A DNA stretch of 64,000 nt from Solen grandis (Eukaryota > Mollusca > Bivalvia > Adapedonta > Solenidae): the NCBI GenBank assembly GCA_021229015.1, contig CM037780.1, positions 65,015,354-65,079,353 on the forward strand. The letters are read 5' to 3'. A program made the position numbers and the translations under genes. Positions 1 through 28,576 of this stretch are shown one piece after another (the stretch's first letter is position 1; every line of letters starts with the position of its first letter). The notes below the pieces were generated by a model that had not been told where the DNA came from, did no database searches, and saw only the letters and a program-made list of their open reading frames with translations.

Positions 1-186
1 GCATATATAAAAGTTGTCTAAGAATTAGAAAATAATCTTTGGATATTTTATTTTCAATTAATCTTACCGTCTCTCACCAACGCAGAGTAATGGCATAATA
101 AATCTATCTGTGAACTGAGGTATGGTTTCTTCACGTTATTTTGACAGCTCTGCTCAAAAATGGGAAAAGTCGAGAAATCCGATTGA

Positions 187-17942
<17,756 letters not shown>

Positions 17943-18156
17943 CGACCTGGCACTGCTAGGGGATCATTGTGCTTACCAGTCTGTGATCGTCACTTTGCTT
18001 GCATTTTGTAGCATAATAGCATTATGTACGGTACTTCAAATGTTATTTTTGCTGCTATATTATAACAATCAAATCATAATTTCTTTGCACTATTCCAGCA
18101 CTTTAGTATCTGCTTTTGCAGATTTAAAGGCCCTGTTTTAGTATGTCTATAGCAAG

Positions 18157-18162
18157 AATAAA
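18157..18162 (+). promoter_or_regulatory. Candidate poly(A) signal of PGGT1B
   Basis: This AATAAA lies 215 bp after the PGGT1B stop codon. A second one lies at 18489-18494, so two 3' UTR lengths are possible. Neither is supported by transcript data here. Confidence 0.45.
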
Positions 18163-18244
18163 TATACTTGATTGTTTGTTTGGATGTCTTATCAGTATTT
18201 TGGTAAATTTGAGACTTTAGTTTGCAATAAGATGATGGGTCTAC

Positions 18245-18350
18245 TTGAGTGCTTCTGTGAACTCAGGGTCTTCCTCCACCTGTAATAAGCTGGATGTGGC
18301 TATAGGACTGAAATATTATGTTAAAAACAGTGACTTGGTGAGACAGAGTT
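18245..18350 (+). mobile_element. SINE family 2 fragment
   Basis: Contains GGGTCTTCCTCCACCTGTAA, TAAGCTGGATGTGGCTATAG and GACTGAAATATTATG, matching the family body. The head is missing. It lies downstream of PGGT1B. Confidence 0.65.
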
Positions 18351-18499
18351 ATGACACTGACCACAAGCTGCATGATACCACACCTGGACTCATTCTCCTG
18401 ACATTGGGCCATCAAACCCTGTATTTACCAGTACCATTTTATATGACTTTGGTACACATGGTTTTAAACTTATGAATAATGATAAAATAATAAAGACAC

Positions 18500-20585
18500 A
18501 CTATGTATGTACAATATACTTTTTGGCTTATTAATGTGTTGTCATATTTATTGCCTGATATACTGGAAAAGATCAGTATGCCCTTTACAGAATCAGTGTC
18601 AGCTCTTCTGCCTTTCAGACATGATTTATTGTCTTTTGTGCTTTTGTAAACTATCTTAGGGGATATTAATTTTATGTAGGAATGATTAAGTCTCTTTTTT
18701 TTAATCTTATTTTTGATTTTTATAGCAAAGCAACTGAATCAGAAAGGTTACACTAAAATGATTACTTACTGTACACTAATGATTTCCTTGTTGTTTGCAA
18801 AGACATATCCCTGAGACAGCAGGACATAGCAACACTGAAAAAATCATGTGCACACTGTACTCAGTAAATCATTAAAGTTGAAAACAAAATATTATTAACA
18901 ACAACAAAAAAAAAAAAAACACATTATTAACTTAAACTGTGTATGAAGAAATGAAGTCAAACACTTTGAAATTGGTTAACTCATGACTGTATCAGGGTTC
19001 CTTTTCCCTAACTTTGTATCCATTCATATGGAGAGTCCCTATAACTTTTAGGGCACATGGCCAGTTCTAAAGATAAGAAACTCTACAGGGGGGGGGGGGG
19101 GGGTAAATGGAGATGCTGTGTATTATACTGTTATTAACCGAAATAAACATTTTCCTCACATTATAATCAAAGAGCTTTTCTTCTTGTTTTTACAGCCTTC
19201 TGTAATGTTCCTAATTTTGTAATTGTCTGTTGGATAAGTTTAGTATATGTTATTGTTTTGTGACAGTTATCTCCTTGTTAAATGATCAATGTTAAATCAT
19301 GTGTTTTCATTGGAGATTATTTATTGTAGGTTACCAGAGACGTGTTGCACACACAATTAGTTTCATTGAGTTTTAATGTACTTTTGACTGGATTTGTTTT
19401 GAACTGGATGTTGCAAAAATAGGTTTCAAAACAGAGGAAGGTTCTCTTCAAAGGTCCTGCACAGTTACATGGTAAAAAAATATGACCGACAGGTTTTGGT
19501 TTTCGAATAGATATTACTTAGTTGTTCATTAAATGTGGAAATATAAAATCTTGTGTTTGTCATTTCTGATTGGATTTCATAAATTATGCCAGTAAAATGA
19601 ATGGATTATCTGCTTAGTCTTGCAGATTAACACTTGTTTAAAATGGAAGATAATATTGGCTGTGTTGGACCCCATCTTGATAAGACTTTGAAGTAAAATT
19701 GTTACATAAAGCACAAAGAAAAGGGAATATGTGACATTGCAACTCTTTGTGTGAGCAGATCGCCCCTGGGACCTTTGTCACTAAACTTTGTATGAACAAA
19801 TTTGAATTTGGTCGTAAAATTCTTGTCATATGTATGAGTGTGATACTCAGATTTAGCCTGAGATCTGACACTTAAGTATTTTTTGAGGTTTTGGATTTTC
19901 CAATTTGCTTGTAGTACATCAGTGAGTCTACCCAGTTCTCAGCTTGCTCCGCCTATTATTTAGTCTGGATATTAGTGTTATGTGCTAGATTCTGATGTTA
20001 CACACTTCACATTTTGGTTATCCTGAGTTCAAAAATCAAAGGGAAATTAAAAGATAATTTTCTTGAAGGACTTGCTACACTTGCAAAAACACCCTTGTGT
20101 TAGGTTCATAAAGGTGGGGTTTACACAACTTAAAAGTCAAGAGTGAGGGAATTCTGAAGGTGAGATGTTTGTGAAATTGGTGGGGGGATGCTTAATTCAA
20201 TAAATATACAATAACTGCAGTAGTTGGGAGAACAATGGAGCTACATAGTGTTGATCAAAGGTTTTGTGCATTTCTTTAAATCTGTATGTCATCCTTATAC
20301 CAATATTTTAAACTATTTCTGTTGTGCTATTTCTATATTATTTATTTACATTTTGTTCATTCCCAGAATGTGTAGGGTTATTTCACACAGTGTGCAGGAT
20401 TGATGCACGTCCCTGTGATGTAATTAATTACAAAGGTACTTAGGAAGGTATGATTGGAGTTTTTAGCATGTAATAATTGTTGTCCTATGACCCATGTTAC
20501 GGTACTTCTATTGATATTTTTGTACAAAATATAGTAATACCATCTACAAAATGATTTTGTTATCTGTTTTATTCCATTTAAAGAT
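18500..20585. other. Intergenic, no gene seen
   Basis: I see no coding similarity here. Notable only are a 16-G homopolymer near 19088-19103 and an A-rich stretch near 18904-18919. Short ORFs present have no recognisable domains. Confidence 0.6.
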
Positions 20586-20587
20586 GG

Positions 20588-20865
20588 CATGACCATCCCT
20601 GGTGGGCCAGTGGTTAAAGCGTCCATCTCTGGAGTGGGAGGTCATGGTACTGGTATAGCTCCCTTGCTTGGCGCTCAGTATATAAGGTAGTTCCAGGACT
20701 GGTTGGCCCGGTGTCAGGATAATGTGACTGAGTGTGGTATCATGCCACATGTCTACAGTGTGATACTGCAGTGTGGCAGCACTACATCTATCTCAAGTAG
20801 ACATAGTCTCCAAATGACTGAAATACTGTCAGTGGGATGTTAAATCCAACAAACAAACAAAGATG
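20588..20865 (+). mobile_element. SINE family 1 copy, box B deleted
   Basis: The tRNA-like head has box A text GGGCCAGTGGTTAAAGCGTC and GGAGTGGGAGGTCATGG. It then jumps straight to TACTGGTATAGCTCCCTTGC, so the usual GGTTCGATCC box B is absent. The body (TATCATGCCACATGTCTACA, GATACTGCAGTGTGGCAGCA) and the tail (GACTGAAATACTGTCAGTGG, then AACAAACAAACAAAG) are well preserved. A second copy lies at 34428-34640. Confidence 0.8.
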
Positions 20866-21401
20866 ACGTGTTTGTTTTAGAAGACATACATAAAGAATTA
20901 AGGTAATCCATCCTTCATGAAAATATAATTGCTTAAAAAGACATCAGAGCAGATGCAAGCATCCTTTGACTTTTTAGTTATACTTTGTTGCCCTTAGTTT
21001 CCAAATGATCCAAATACTGTCGATAGGGGTTTTTCCCTAACAAAACGAACAAGAATGTTCATCGATACAGTAAAATCATGTATGATTGGTGTGGGCTAAA
21101 TTCTCCAATACGAAGCTCGAGAAGTTTGCCACTGGTATGGACATCAAGTTTCCTGAATAAAGCATATTTTCATTTTCATTTCACAAACACTGATTTCTAA
21201 AGGTTGCAAATAAAAATAATTACGATGTAAATTTTATATAATTTACTAAATTAAAAATGCATTACGTATCATATGACTGTACATTAAAATAAACAAGTCC
21301 TAAAATAATCTTATATACAAATACATGTATGTATGTGCTTGTATTATTCAATGAATGGAATACTGATCATATTACAATATACAATGAGGACAATTCTCCT
21401 G

Positions 21402-21422
21402 TACACACACACACACACACAC
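21402..21422. repeat. CA microsatellite
   Basis: About ten CA dinucleotides. Confidence 0.9.
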
Positions 21423-21499
21423 AAGAATATGTCTCTATGAGACACTAATGCCTTGCCAGGATATGGTCAGAACCAAATATTTTTAAAAGTTTATTTAAT

Positions 21500-22300
21500 G
21501 ATGTACATTTGTATAATGTTTCATGATGATATGAATTTACCGTTATAGAAAAAGAATCTTATCACACAGGTAAACCCGGGGCAAAATAATCAATTTACCA
21601 GGTCACAGCTATTAAATCAAATACATACTACCGGTAAATAATCCTTATAATGATGTACATGTATGTCAAGTTCAGGAAGATGTAGTCACCTTCATAGAAA
21701 AGAAAAAGCTTAAACGCAAATGCAAGACAACAAATTCTACCATGTTCATCCAACCGTGAAATATAGGTCACAGGTAAAAATTTTATAAACATATTTTTTT
21801 TATCATGATGTAAATGTGTACATACATTTTGTAGTTTCATGAAGATGTGAATTCATCTTTGTAGAAAAAAAAGCTTAAATGCAAAGGTAAACCTAAAGCA
21901 GAACAGTCATTGCTAACATGTTTATTCAACCATGAACTATAGGTCACAACCATACATCTGCATATGCATAAATATTAATAGATCATATCATGATGTACAT
22001 GTGTACCTAGTTTTATAAAGATATGAAGTCATCTTCAAAGAAAAGAAGCTTAAACGCAATGGTAAACCTAAGGTGAAACTGAGGCAGAACAATCAAATTT
22101 ACCATGTTCACCCAACCATGAAATATAGGTCACAGCCATAAATTTGCATCATATCATGATGTACACGTGTACCTAGTTTCATATAAAAATGAAGTTATCT
22201 TCATAGATAAAAAGCTTAAATGCAAATGTAAACCTGAGCTGGAACAGACAGACGCACAGACCAAAAATCTATGGAGTTGGTGGGGCATAAAAAAGGATTT
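21500..22300 (+). repeat. ~150-185-bp tandem array, about five units
   Basis: Landmark GATGTACATGTGTACCTAGT and variants occur at about 21503, 21652, 21807, 21993 and 22159. Each is followed by AGATGTGAAGTCATCTTCAT-like text, AAAAGCTTAAACGCAAA and ACCATGTTCACCCAACCATG. It ends at CAGACAGACGCACAGACC. It may be another array element. I could not define its ends. Confidence 0.8.
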
Positions 22301-22639
22301 AATGTTCGGTGAAACTGCATCATATCTTGATGAAATTGAAAATATATTGACAAGTGTCAGTGTATTTAGATACATACTTTATGATATCCACATTTCACAT
22401 ATGGAGAAGCAGAAGCGAAGAAATCAATACACTGGATAATTTTTTTTCTTCAATAAGTCAGTTTGCAATATATACATGTATATTACAAGAAAGTGTACTA
22501 TGGCCATTGAAACATTCACATCTATTTAATGACTTGCACCAGTAGTTCTGACAGATTTAGTCAAAAAAAGAAGAAATTCAACAATACATTTTAGACTCAG
22601 ATATTTTACAGCTTCAAAGAATAAATACAACTTATGGTT

Positions 22640-22800
22640 AACAGTCATTCAAGTATGCTGCCCCTGTGTTGTGGAACTCTCTCCCAGATGTGTTTAGATC
22701 TTGTTCCAGTCAATTTAAAAACCTCATTCAGTCATGGAATGGATCAAATTGTAAATGTTCCTCTTGTTCCTGGGATAGGGTCACAACATAGGTACAGCAT
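22640..22800 (+). pseudogene. LINE reverse-transcriptase C-terminal fragment
   Basis: In one frame the sequence reads AAPVLWNSLPDVFRSCSSQF and then FKNLIQSWNGSNCKCSSC. This is the typical C-terminal end of a non-LTR retrotransposon ORF2 (WNSLP...FKxxL...C.C..C). It is a short dead fragment in intergenic DNA. Confidence 0.65.
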
Positions 22801-22932
22801 ACCAAAAGACGAAATTCGCTGCAAGTTTTATGTCTGTTTGCTTATTTTGCTGAAAGCTTGTTTTTTGCTAAGTGCTTGTTTCTAAATGGTAATATATTAT
22901 GTTGCTTATCACTGACTTTTGCAGAAATCATC

Positions 22933-22933
<1 letters not shown>

Positions 22934-22962
<29 letters not shown>
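22934..22962. repeat. GT microsatellite
   Basis: About fourteen GT dinucleotides. Confidence 0.95.
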
Positions 22963-22964
<2 letters not shown>

Positions 22965-24499
22965 ATGTTGAGTATTATTTTTCGTTTCCATCATTTGTTA
23001 TCTACTACTTGTATGTGTGAGAGTCTAGCTCATTTTTTTCTGTCTTAGCATGCTGCCAGGCTATGGACGTATTTGTACTGTCACGTAAAGATTAGCTTAT
23101 GTATGTCTAACAGCCTATGTTTAGCCAATGTATTACTATAGATTGCATATTTTTGTTTTATTTTCATTTGATTGCCTTATTTCAACTCATTTTGTTTAAT
23201 CTGCTATTAACCACTCCATGTATCTTATTGTCCCTGGTAGCTGCCATTATATTGTATTTCTTATTTCCTTCTTAATGTGCTAAAGTATATTTTAATTATT
23301 GACATTAATCCAAACCGCCTATGAAAAATATGCTAATCAGGTCATTTCAAATCTGATCTGAGAGATATTTTATCATCATGGCACACATGCCCCATAGGCA
23401 TGGTCACGTCTTACCCAATTTCAGTTTTTAAGCAGTTATAGACCATGACATTGGTGAGATTAGCATATTGTTTGCAATTTGTCTCCTCTTATTTGTAGCT
23501 TCTTTACAATTGTTAACATTATATTACGGTTATATAATCAGTTAAAAACACTCTAAATAGCTTATGTTAATTGTATATGCCTTGCCAATGTAACTTTGTA
23601 AACTGACCCCCATAGAATAATGACCCCCCGATCATTAAATTATATAAAATGGTGACCCCTTTCTATAAGATACTGAGACCACTTATAAAATAATGACCCC
23701 CACAGAGTTAATCTATAAAATATTGACCCCACCTAACCTGTTACTAATATACTCTATATCAATTCAAGTCGCTGTCGTGTTTCAATCGTTTATATTTGTT
23801 GCTGTTGTTGTTGCTGCTGTTGTGTCATCTGTAGACGCAGTACAGCAGTATATCTAAGAGCCCCGCTAGGAAGTAAGCGTGCCTTTATTGAAAATAAAAG
23901 CTAATATTGTTTTCATTTGTAATTGTCGGTTAAAGGTAACTTAAAAATTGGGAGAAACGGTATTTAGGATGGATGATAATTTTGGTTTTGTTTACAAACG
24001 GTGTATTATCATCAATAAATAGACATCTAAAATTATTTTGGTCATTAATTTTTCTTGAGACATTGAGATCATCCTTTAGAAAGAAAACGATTTCGAAAGT
24101 AAAAAACGTTTGGAAACATATTGTATATGCTGGTTCGTCATCAATTTTGGGCCTTTATGTAACCTATTTTACGGAGAAAATTTATTTATTTGCTTCTCCA
24201 TGACATTTTATAAACACTGAAACCTTAAGAAAAGAAAAAGTCACATAATGATCTATTAGCATACTGTCGCAAATCACAATTTTACTGGTCACTCATTCTT
24301 ATTGTTTGTTTTGTATATTCGATTTCTGTCGTTTAAAACTCTTTTTTTTTTTTTTTCTTTTTTTTTGCATATCAGCTAAAATATTTGTTGTAAAGTTACA
24401 TTTTTCTGGTTTCAACTAAATTGGTAACAATTTCATCTGAGTGACGTAATATAACCTTTGTTCATTACACGGTAGCATTGTTCAAAAACAGCGCTCAAT

Positions 24500-24577
24500 G
24501 CGCCCACCGGCTCCGCTGGCCTAGTGGTTTGAGCGTCCGCATCGGGTGCGGGAGGTCATGGGTTCAATCCCCGGCCG
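24500..24577 (+). mobile_element. tRNA-like SINE head with intact boxes A and B
   Basis: CTGGCCTAGTGGTTTGAGCG (box A) and GGGTTCAATCCCCGGCC (box B) lie 30-odd bp apart with a plausible anticodon arm. The acceptor stem does not pair convincingly, and the same head belongs to SINE family 1, so I call it SINE-derived and not a functional tRNA gene. It abuts the OTU-like ORF directly. Confidence 0.65.
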
Positions 24578-24795
24578 CACATGGGGAACGGAAGTAGAGA
24601 TTTTCGCTTTCGCAACGCTTACTAGAACCGTTGTGTATGTTAATTCACAGTACAGCAGTAAGGAAATGTGGCGATGGTTAGAATACAAACATTTAGGCTT
24701 AACTGGTCGTAATCTAAGGGATCGAGCAGTTTACATTCAAAATCAAAGCGATCATTTTGTCCCAGTGCTAGAGGTAGATGGTGAAGAGTTCTCAA
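24576..24795 (+). pseudogene. OTU-like cysteine protease domain, C-terminal half, interrupted
   Basis: The open frame begins TWGTEVEIFAFATLTRTVVY, then has an aromatic MWRWLEY stretch, and ends in VYIQNQSDHFVPVLEV. This is the pattern of the second half of OTU-family deubiquitinase-like domains, with the H of the DHF motif at the place of the catalytic histidine. The N-terminal half with the catalytic Asp and Cys is not seen: a SINE head sits immediately upstream. The frame is cut after EVDGEEFS by an inserted array element. Similar OTU domains are common in mollusc transposon-encoded proteins, and its position inside a TIR element fits that origin. Function is not inferred. Confidence 0.65.
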
Positions 24796-25839
24796 ACAAG
24801 AGGGCCAAGATGGCCCTAGATCGCTCACCTGAGAAAAGTATCATTCATTGCCTGTACAAAACAGATTGCTTCAGAATTAAGATGATGAGGTGAAACAATG
24901 TTCAGGAATTTTCTGACCCCATCCACAAAAGATATCATCATGACAAACATTCTGCCAAAGTTTGAGGATGATTGGACCAAAAATGTTGCAGAGTATAAAC
25001 AAGATTTTTCTAAGATTTGACCTACTGACCTACTTTTTGATCCAACCTGACCCATTTTCAAAAGGGTTCAAGATATCATCAAGACAAACATTCTGACCAA
25101 GTTTGAGGAAGCTTGGATCAAAATTGTGGCCTCTAGTGTGTAAACAAGATTTTTCTTAGATTTGACCTACTGACCTACTTTTTGATCCAACCTGACCCAT
25201 TTTCGAAAGGGTTCAAGATATCATCAAGACAAACATTCTGACCAAGTTTGAGGAAGATTGGATCAAAAGTGTGGCCTCTAGTGTGTAAACATCAAAATTG
25301 TTGACGGACGACAAGATTTTTCTAAGATTTGACCTACTGACCTACTTTTTGATCCAACCTGACCCATACTCGAAAGGGTTCAAGATATCATCAAGACAAA
25401 CATTCTGACCAAGTTTGAGGAAGATTGGATCAAAATTGTGGCCTCTAGTGTGTAAACAAGATTTTTTCTAAGATTTGACCTACTGACCTACTTCCATTTT
25501 CGATAGGGTTCAAGATACTATCAAGACAAACATTCTGACCAAGTTTGAGGAAGATTGGATCAAAATTGTGGCCTCTAGTGTGTAAACATCAAAATTGTTG
25601 ATGGACGACAAGATTTTTCTAAGATTTGACCTACTGACCTACTTTTTGATCACCTGACCATTTTCGAAGGGTTCAAGATACATCAAGACAAACATTCTGA
25701 CCAAGTTTGAGGAAGATTGGATCAAAACTGTGGCCTCTAGTGTGTAAACATCAAAATTGTTGACGGACGACGGACGACGGCCGACGGACAATCAAGTATC
25801 CCAAAAGCTCACCCTGAGCTATGCTCAGGTGAGCTAAAA
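24795..25839 (-). mobile_element. Array element 'A' copy inserted in the OTU-like ORF
   Basis: In plus orientation it starts CAAGAGGGCCAAGATGGCCC, then CGCTCACCTGAG. It ends CTCACCCTGAGCTATGCTCA and GGTGAGCTAAAAA, so it is a reverse-oriented A element. Five to six units with ACCAAGTTTGAGGAAGATTG and GATTTGACCTACTGACCTAC lie about 130-170 bp apart. GACGGACGACGG repeats sit near the 5' terminus of the element. Confidence 0.85.
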
Positions 25840-26104
25840 AGCCATATAAACGAATTCGGAACCACATTCCAGAAAAGTATCACACACTAATAAACGCTGA
25901 CCTATTAGATGCTGCTTTAGTGAATTGTTACACAGACGAAGCGTTACTATTAAAACGTGACAAAAGTGTAAGGACTGTATATGTGAGGGCTTTTACTAGC
26001 ACGCCCTACGATGTAGAGGGGTTGCGGGGGTTATCTGAGGAGGTGGATGCAAATGTTTTCAATATTGTATGCGACTGGGGCGATGTCGAAAACAAGCTTA
26101 ACTG
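25840..26104 (+). pseudogene. ORF segment downstream of the inserted element, function unknown
   Basis: Directly after the inserted element the sequence is open for 88 codons to a TGA at 26102-26104: it includes IRNHIPEKYHTLINADLLDA and a C-terminal NIVCDWGDVENKLN. It was probably the C-terminal part of the same protein as the OTU-like piece upstream, judging by adjacency and shared strand. I do not recognise this part. It may belong to the TIR element's own gene. Confidence 0.5.
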
Positions 26105-27099
26105 ATGTTGTGAAAAATGCACGTAATGAATCAATGGAGAACTAAACAATTTATGCTGAATTTTGTTTAAAACAGCATATTCGTCGTGCTTAAAAAAAGT
26201 TGTATGAATACTGCTAGATAGTCTAATATCTAAACAGATAATGTGATGTGATGTTTTACCAAAGCAAACACCCAGGAACTTCTTGATACAGTTGTACTCC
26301 ATGCAGTTTCAAATAAAAAGTTCTTTCGTTCTTTAAAATCAGCCTTTTTATGCATACGTCTCGCTCATAATAATTTTGGGGTCTTTTTTACCGAACATTA
26401 GCCTTTAGACTCCCGAACCACCGATAATCGGAACTAGCAATAATTATTTACTCTGCTTTAATTTTCAACGACAATGCGTCATTTACTTAAACAAGATGAA
26501 GCAAGCAAGCAAGCTGTATTTTATTGGCTGTATTATCTATACTAAGAAAAGTATATTTTAAAGAATACAATTATTATCATATCAATATAAGGCATAAATT
26601 TGTAAATCGGTTGTGGGGAAGTCCTATGTTTTATGAACTGCGACGCACATGGCAATAAGATGTTGTTCGAATTTAAAGGCTATAACTCTCGAATAGGTGG
26701 AGCAAATTCATTTCCTTTGTGCACAATTAGGCATCGGTAGTAGTAGGCCTAATCCCTGAAAGTTTAAATCAATTCCGTCCAATAATGAATGAAGAGTTGT
26801 GGTCACAAAATACTGTTGCGCATACGCACGTACAGACTGGTGCCATTACCATATTCTCCTCCGATGTCTATGTAATAAATATACATTACATGGATATAGA
26901 TTTGGGATAGGGGGTCGTTATTCTATAGGGGGTCACAATTCTACGTGTGGGTTGTTTTTCTACTAGTGGTGAAGTCATAATATTATGACCCCCGGTCATA
27001 ATATTATGACCGGGGAGTCACTATTTTATATAATTTAATGACCAGGGGGTCATTTTTCTATGGGGGTCAGTTTACAACGTTACACCGGCCAAAAATAAA

Positions 27100-27600
27100 G
27101 CTTATCTTATTTTAGGTTGAGGTTCAAGGTTTCAACACTCAGGTGACCTTAAATATGCAAGCTATCGTGTCCTTGCTGTTACTTTGTTGTCGTGTTTTAA
27201 ATAACTTGGCATAATTGGTCATGAGGACAATACATCATGAACTGCTTTTTTTTAAAAAAAAATGCCCTGTCATGGAAATAGGACAGGATCTGTCTGTGTA
27301 AGTGTGTCTGACAGGGCAAGCAATCACGCCCTGGCTGTTACACAGTTGTGTATGGTTGTGTTTTGAAATAACTTGGCACAAGGGATCCTTAGGACAAAAC
27401 AGTATGCCGAAAACAAGTAAAAGGTTGCTAGTTTGAAGGTCGAGGCCACATCAGTTGACTGAGGTCAGGGTCAGAGCGCTCATTTGATCTTCTAATAATT
27501 TTCTTTTATATTTCCAGTTTCTCATATATTCACTGACAGATTATCAATCTAATACACAAAATGGCAGGGGCATCCGTGTCCTATGGACACAATTCTAGAT
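27100..27600 (+). mobile_element. Helitron-like short element 'E'
   Basis: Two loose units, with TTTTAAATAACTTGGCATAA (27182) and TTTTGAAATAACTTGGCACA (27362), 180 bp apart. Near the start of the second unit there is an inverted pair ATGCCCTGTC / GACAGGGC. The 3' end is GGCAGGGGCATCCGTGTCC, where GTGTCC-TAT-GGACAC forms a hairpin followed by AATTCTAG. A hairpin plus CTAG resembles Helitron termini. A related 3' fragment occurs at 33424-33460. Confidence 0.55.
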
Positions 27601-27797
27601 TTAGAGGGTGTTTTCAAAGAGATACTGGTATACATGTAGACATATTCCCCATTCCTCTCTTTCCATAAGTCGCTGGGTTGTCCTTCCTGTGGGATGGTAC
27701 ATGTATAGCGCACTTTTGCCTATCCACTTTCTTCATTGTTAAGAAATGCACGGATCCTACGGTGGCATAGAGGTGACACGCACTACTCTTTTTTATG

Positions 27798-28358
27798 TCG
27801 AGGGAACGAGATAATAAGTCGATGGAACGACTTATTATCTCGAGGGAACGAGTTAATTATCTCGTTCCCTCGACTTATTATCTCGTTCCCTCGACGTATT
27901 ATCTCGTTCCCTCGAGATAATTAACTCATTCCCTCGACTTATTATTTCGTTCCCTCGACTTATTATCTCGTTCCCTCGACTTATTATCTCGTTCCCTCGA
28001 GATAATTAACTCATTCCCTCGACTTATTATCTCGTTCCCTCGTGATAATTAACTCAATCCCTCGACTTATTATCTCGTTCCCTCGAGATAATTAACTCAT
28101 TCCCTCGACTTATTATCTCGTTCCCTCGACTTATTATCTCGTTCCCTCGACTTATTATTCTTCCCTCGACTTATTATCTCGTTCCCTCGCTTATTTCTCG
28201 TTCCTCGAATAATTAACTCATTCCCTCGACTTATTATCTCGTTCCCTCGAGATAATTAACTCATTCCCTCGACTTATTATCTCGTTCCCTCGAGATAATA
28301 AGTCGTTCCCTCGAGATAATTAACTCGTTCCCTCGAGATAATAAGTCGTTCCCTCGAT
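27798..28358. repeat. Palindrome-rich ~21-bp satellite array
   Basis: About 26 units of the type CGACTTATTATCTCGTTCCC, alternating irregularly with CGAGATAATTAACTCATTCC. The first ~60 bp are in inverted orientation (TCGAGGGAACGAGATAATAA), so the array folds back on itself. The unit is itself nearly self-complementary (CTCGAGATAATTA and its partners). Confidence 0.92.
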
Positions 28359-28576
28359 GTATGTATTCGTTTTTATGATTTGTTTTTATGATTCATTGAA
28401 TTGAAATAAAAATTAATAACATAATTTTTTTTAATAGTTTTTTTTCTTTCAGCAGAAAATATACAAATAAATGTGAAAATATCAGAAAGAAACAAAGTAT
28501 CAGAAAGAAACAATAAATTTATCATGATTGTGTACTTTGGGGAAAAAAGCTGTTGTGAACATGCATAAATAAAATC

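Larger units (their letters stand above)
23593..27078. mobile_element. ~3.5-kb TIR element with GACCCCC-rich ends and an OTU-domain ORF remnant
   Basis: The left end TGTAACTTTGTAAACTGACC, then CCCATAGAATAATGACCCCC and TCATTAAATTATATAAAAT, is matched in inverted orientation at 27030-27078 (ATTTTATATAATTTAATGAC, GGGGGTCAGTTTACAACGTT, ACA). Both ends repeat phrases of the TATAGAATAATGACCCCC type for about 170-190 bp. Inside are an unrecognised small ORF (23973-24203), a tRNA-like SINE head, an OTU-like coding remnant and a second-half ORF, with an 'A' array element inserted between the two coding pieces. I could not identify a transposase, so the superfamily is unknown. No clear target duplication was found. 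Confidence 0.7.

Noticed and set aside
24500..24577. Functional tRNA gene (anticodon CGG)
   Set aside because: Boxes A and B are present but the acceptor arm does not pair well and the same head belongs to a SINE family, so it is treated as SINE-derived.
24546..24893. A 115-aa protein starting at the ATG in the SINE head and ending in the array element
   Set aside because: The first ~10 residues are SINE sequence and the last ~30 are A-element terminus. Only the middle has protein similarity.
27736..27924. 62-aa ORF with repeated SFPR motifs
   Set aside because: It is a frame through the palindromic 21-bp satellite.
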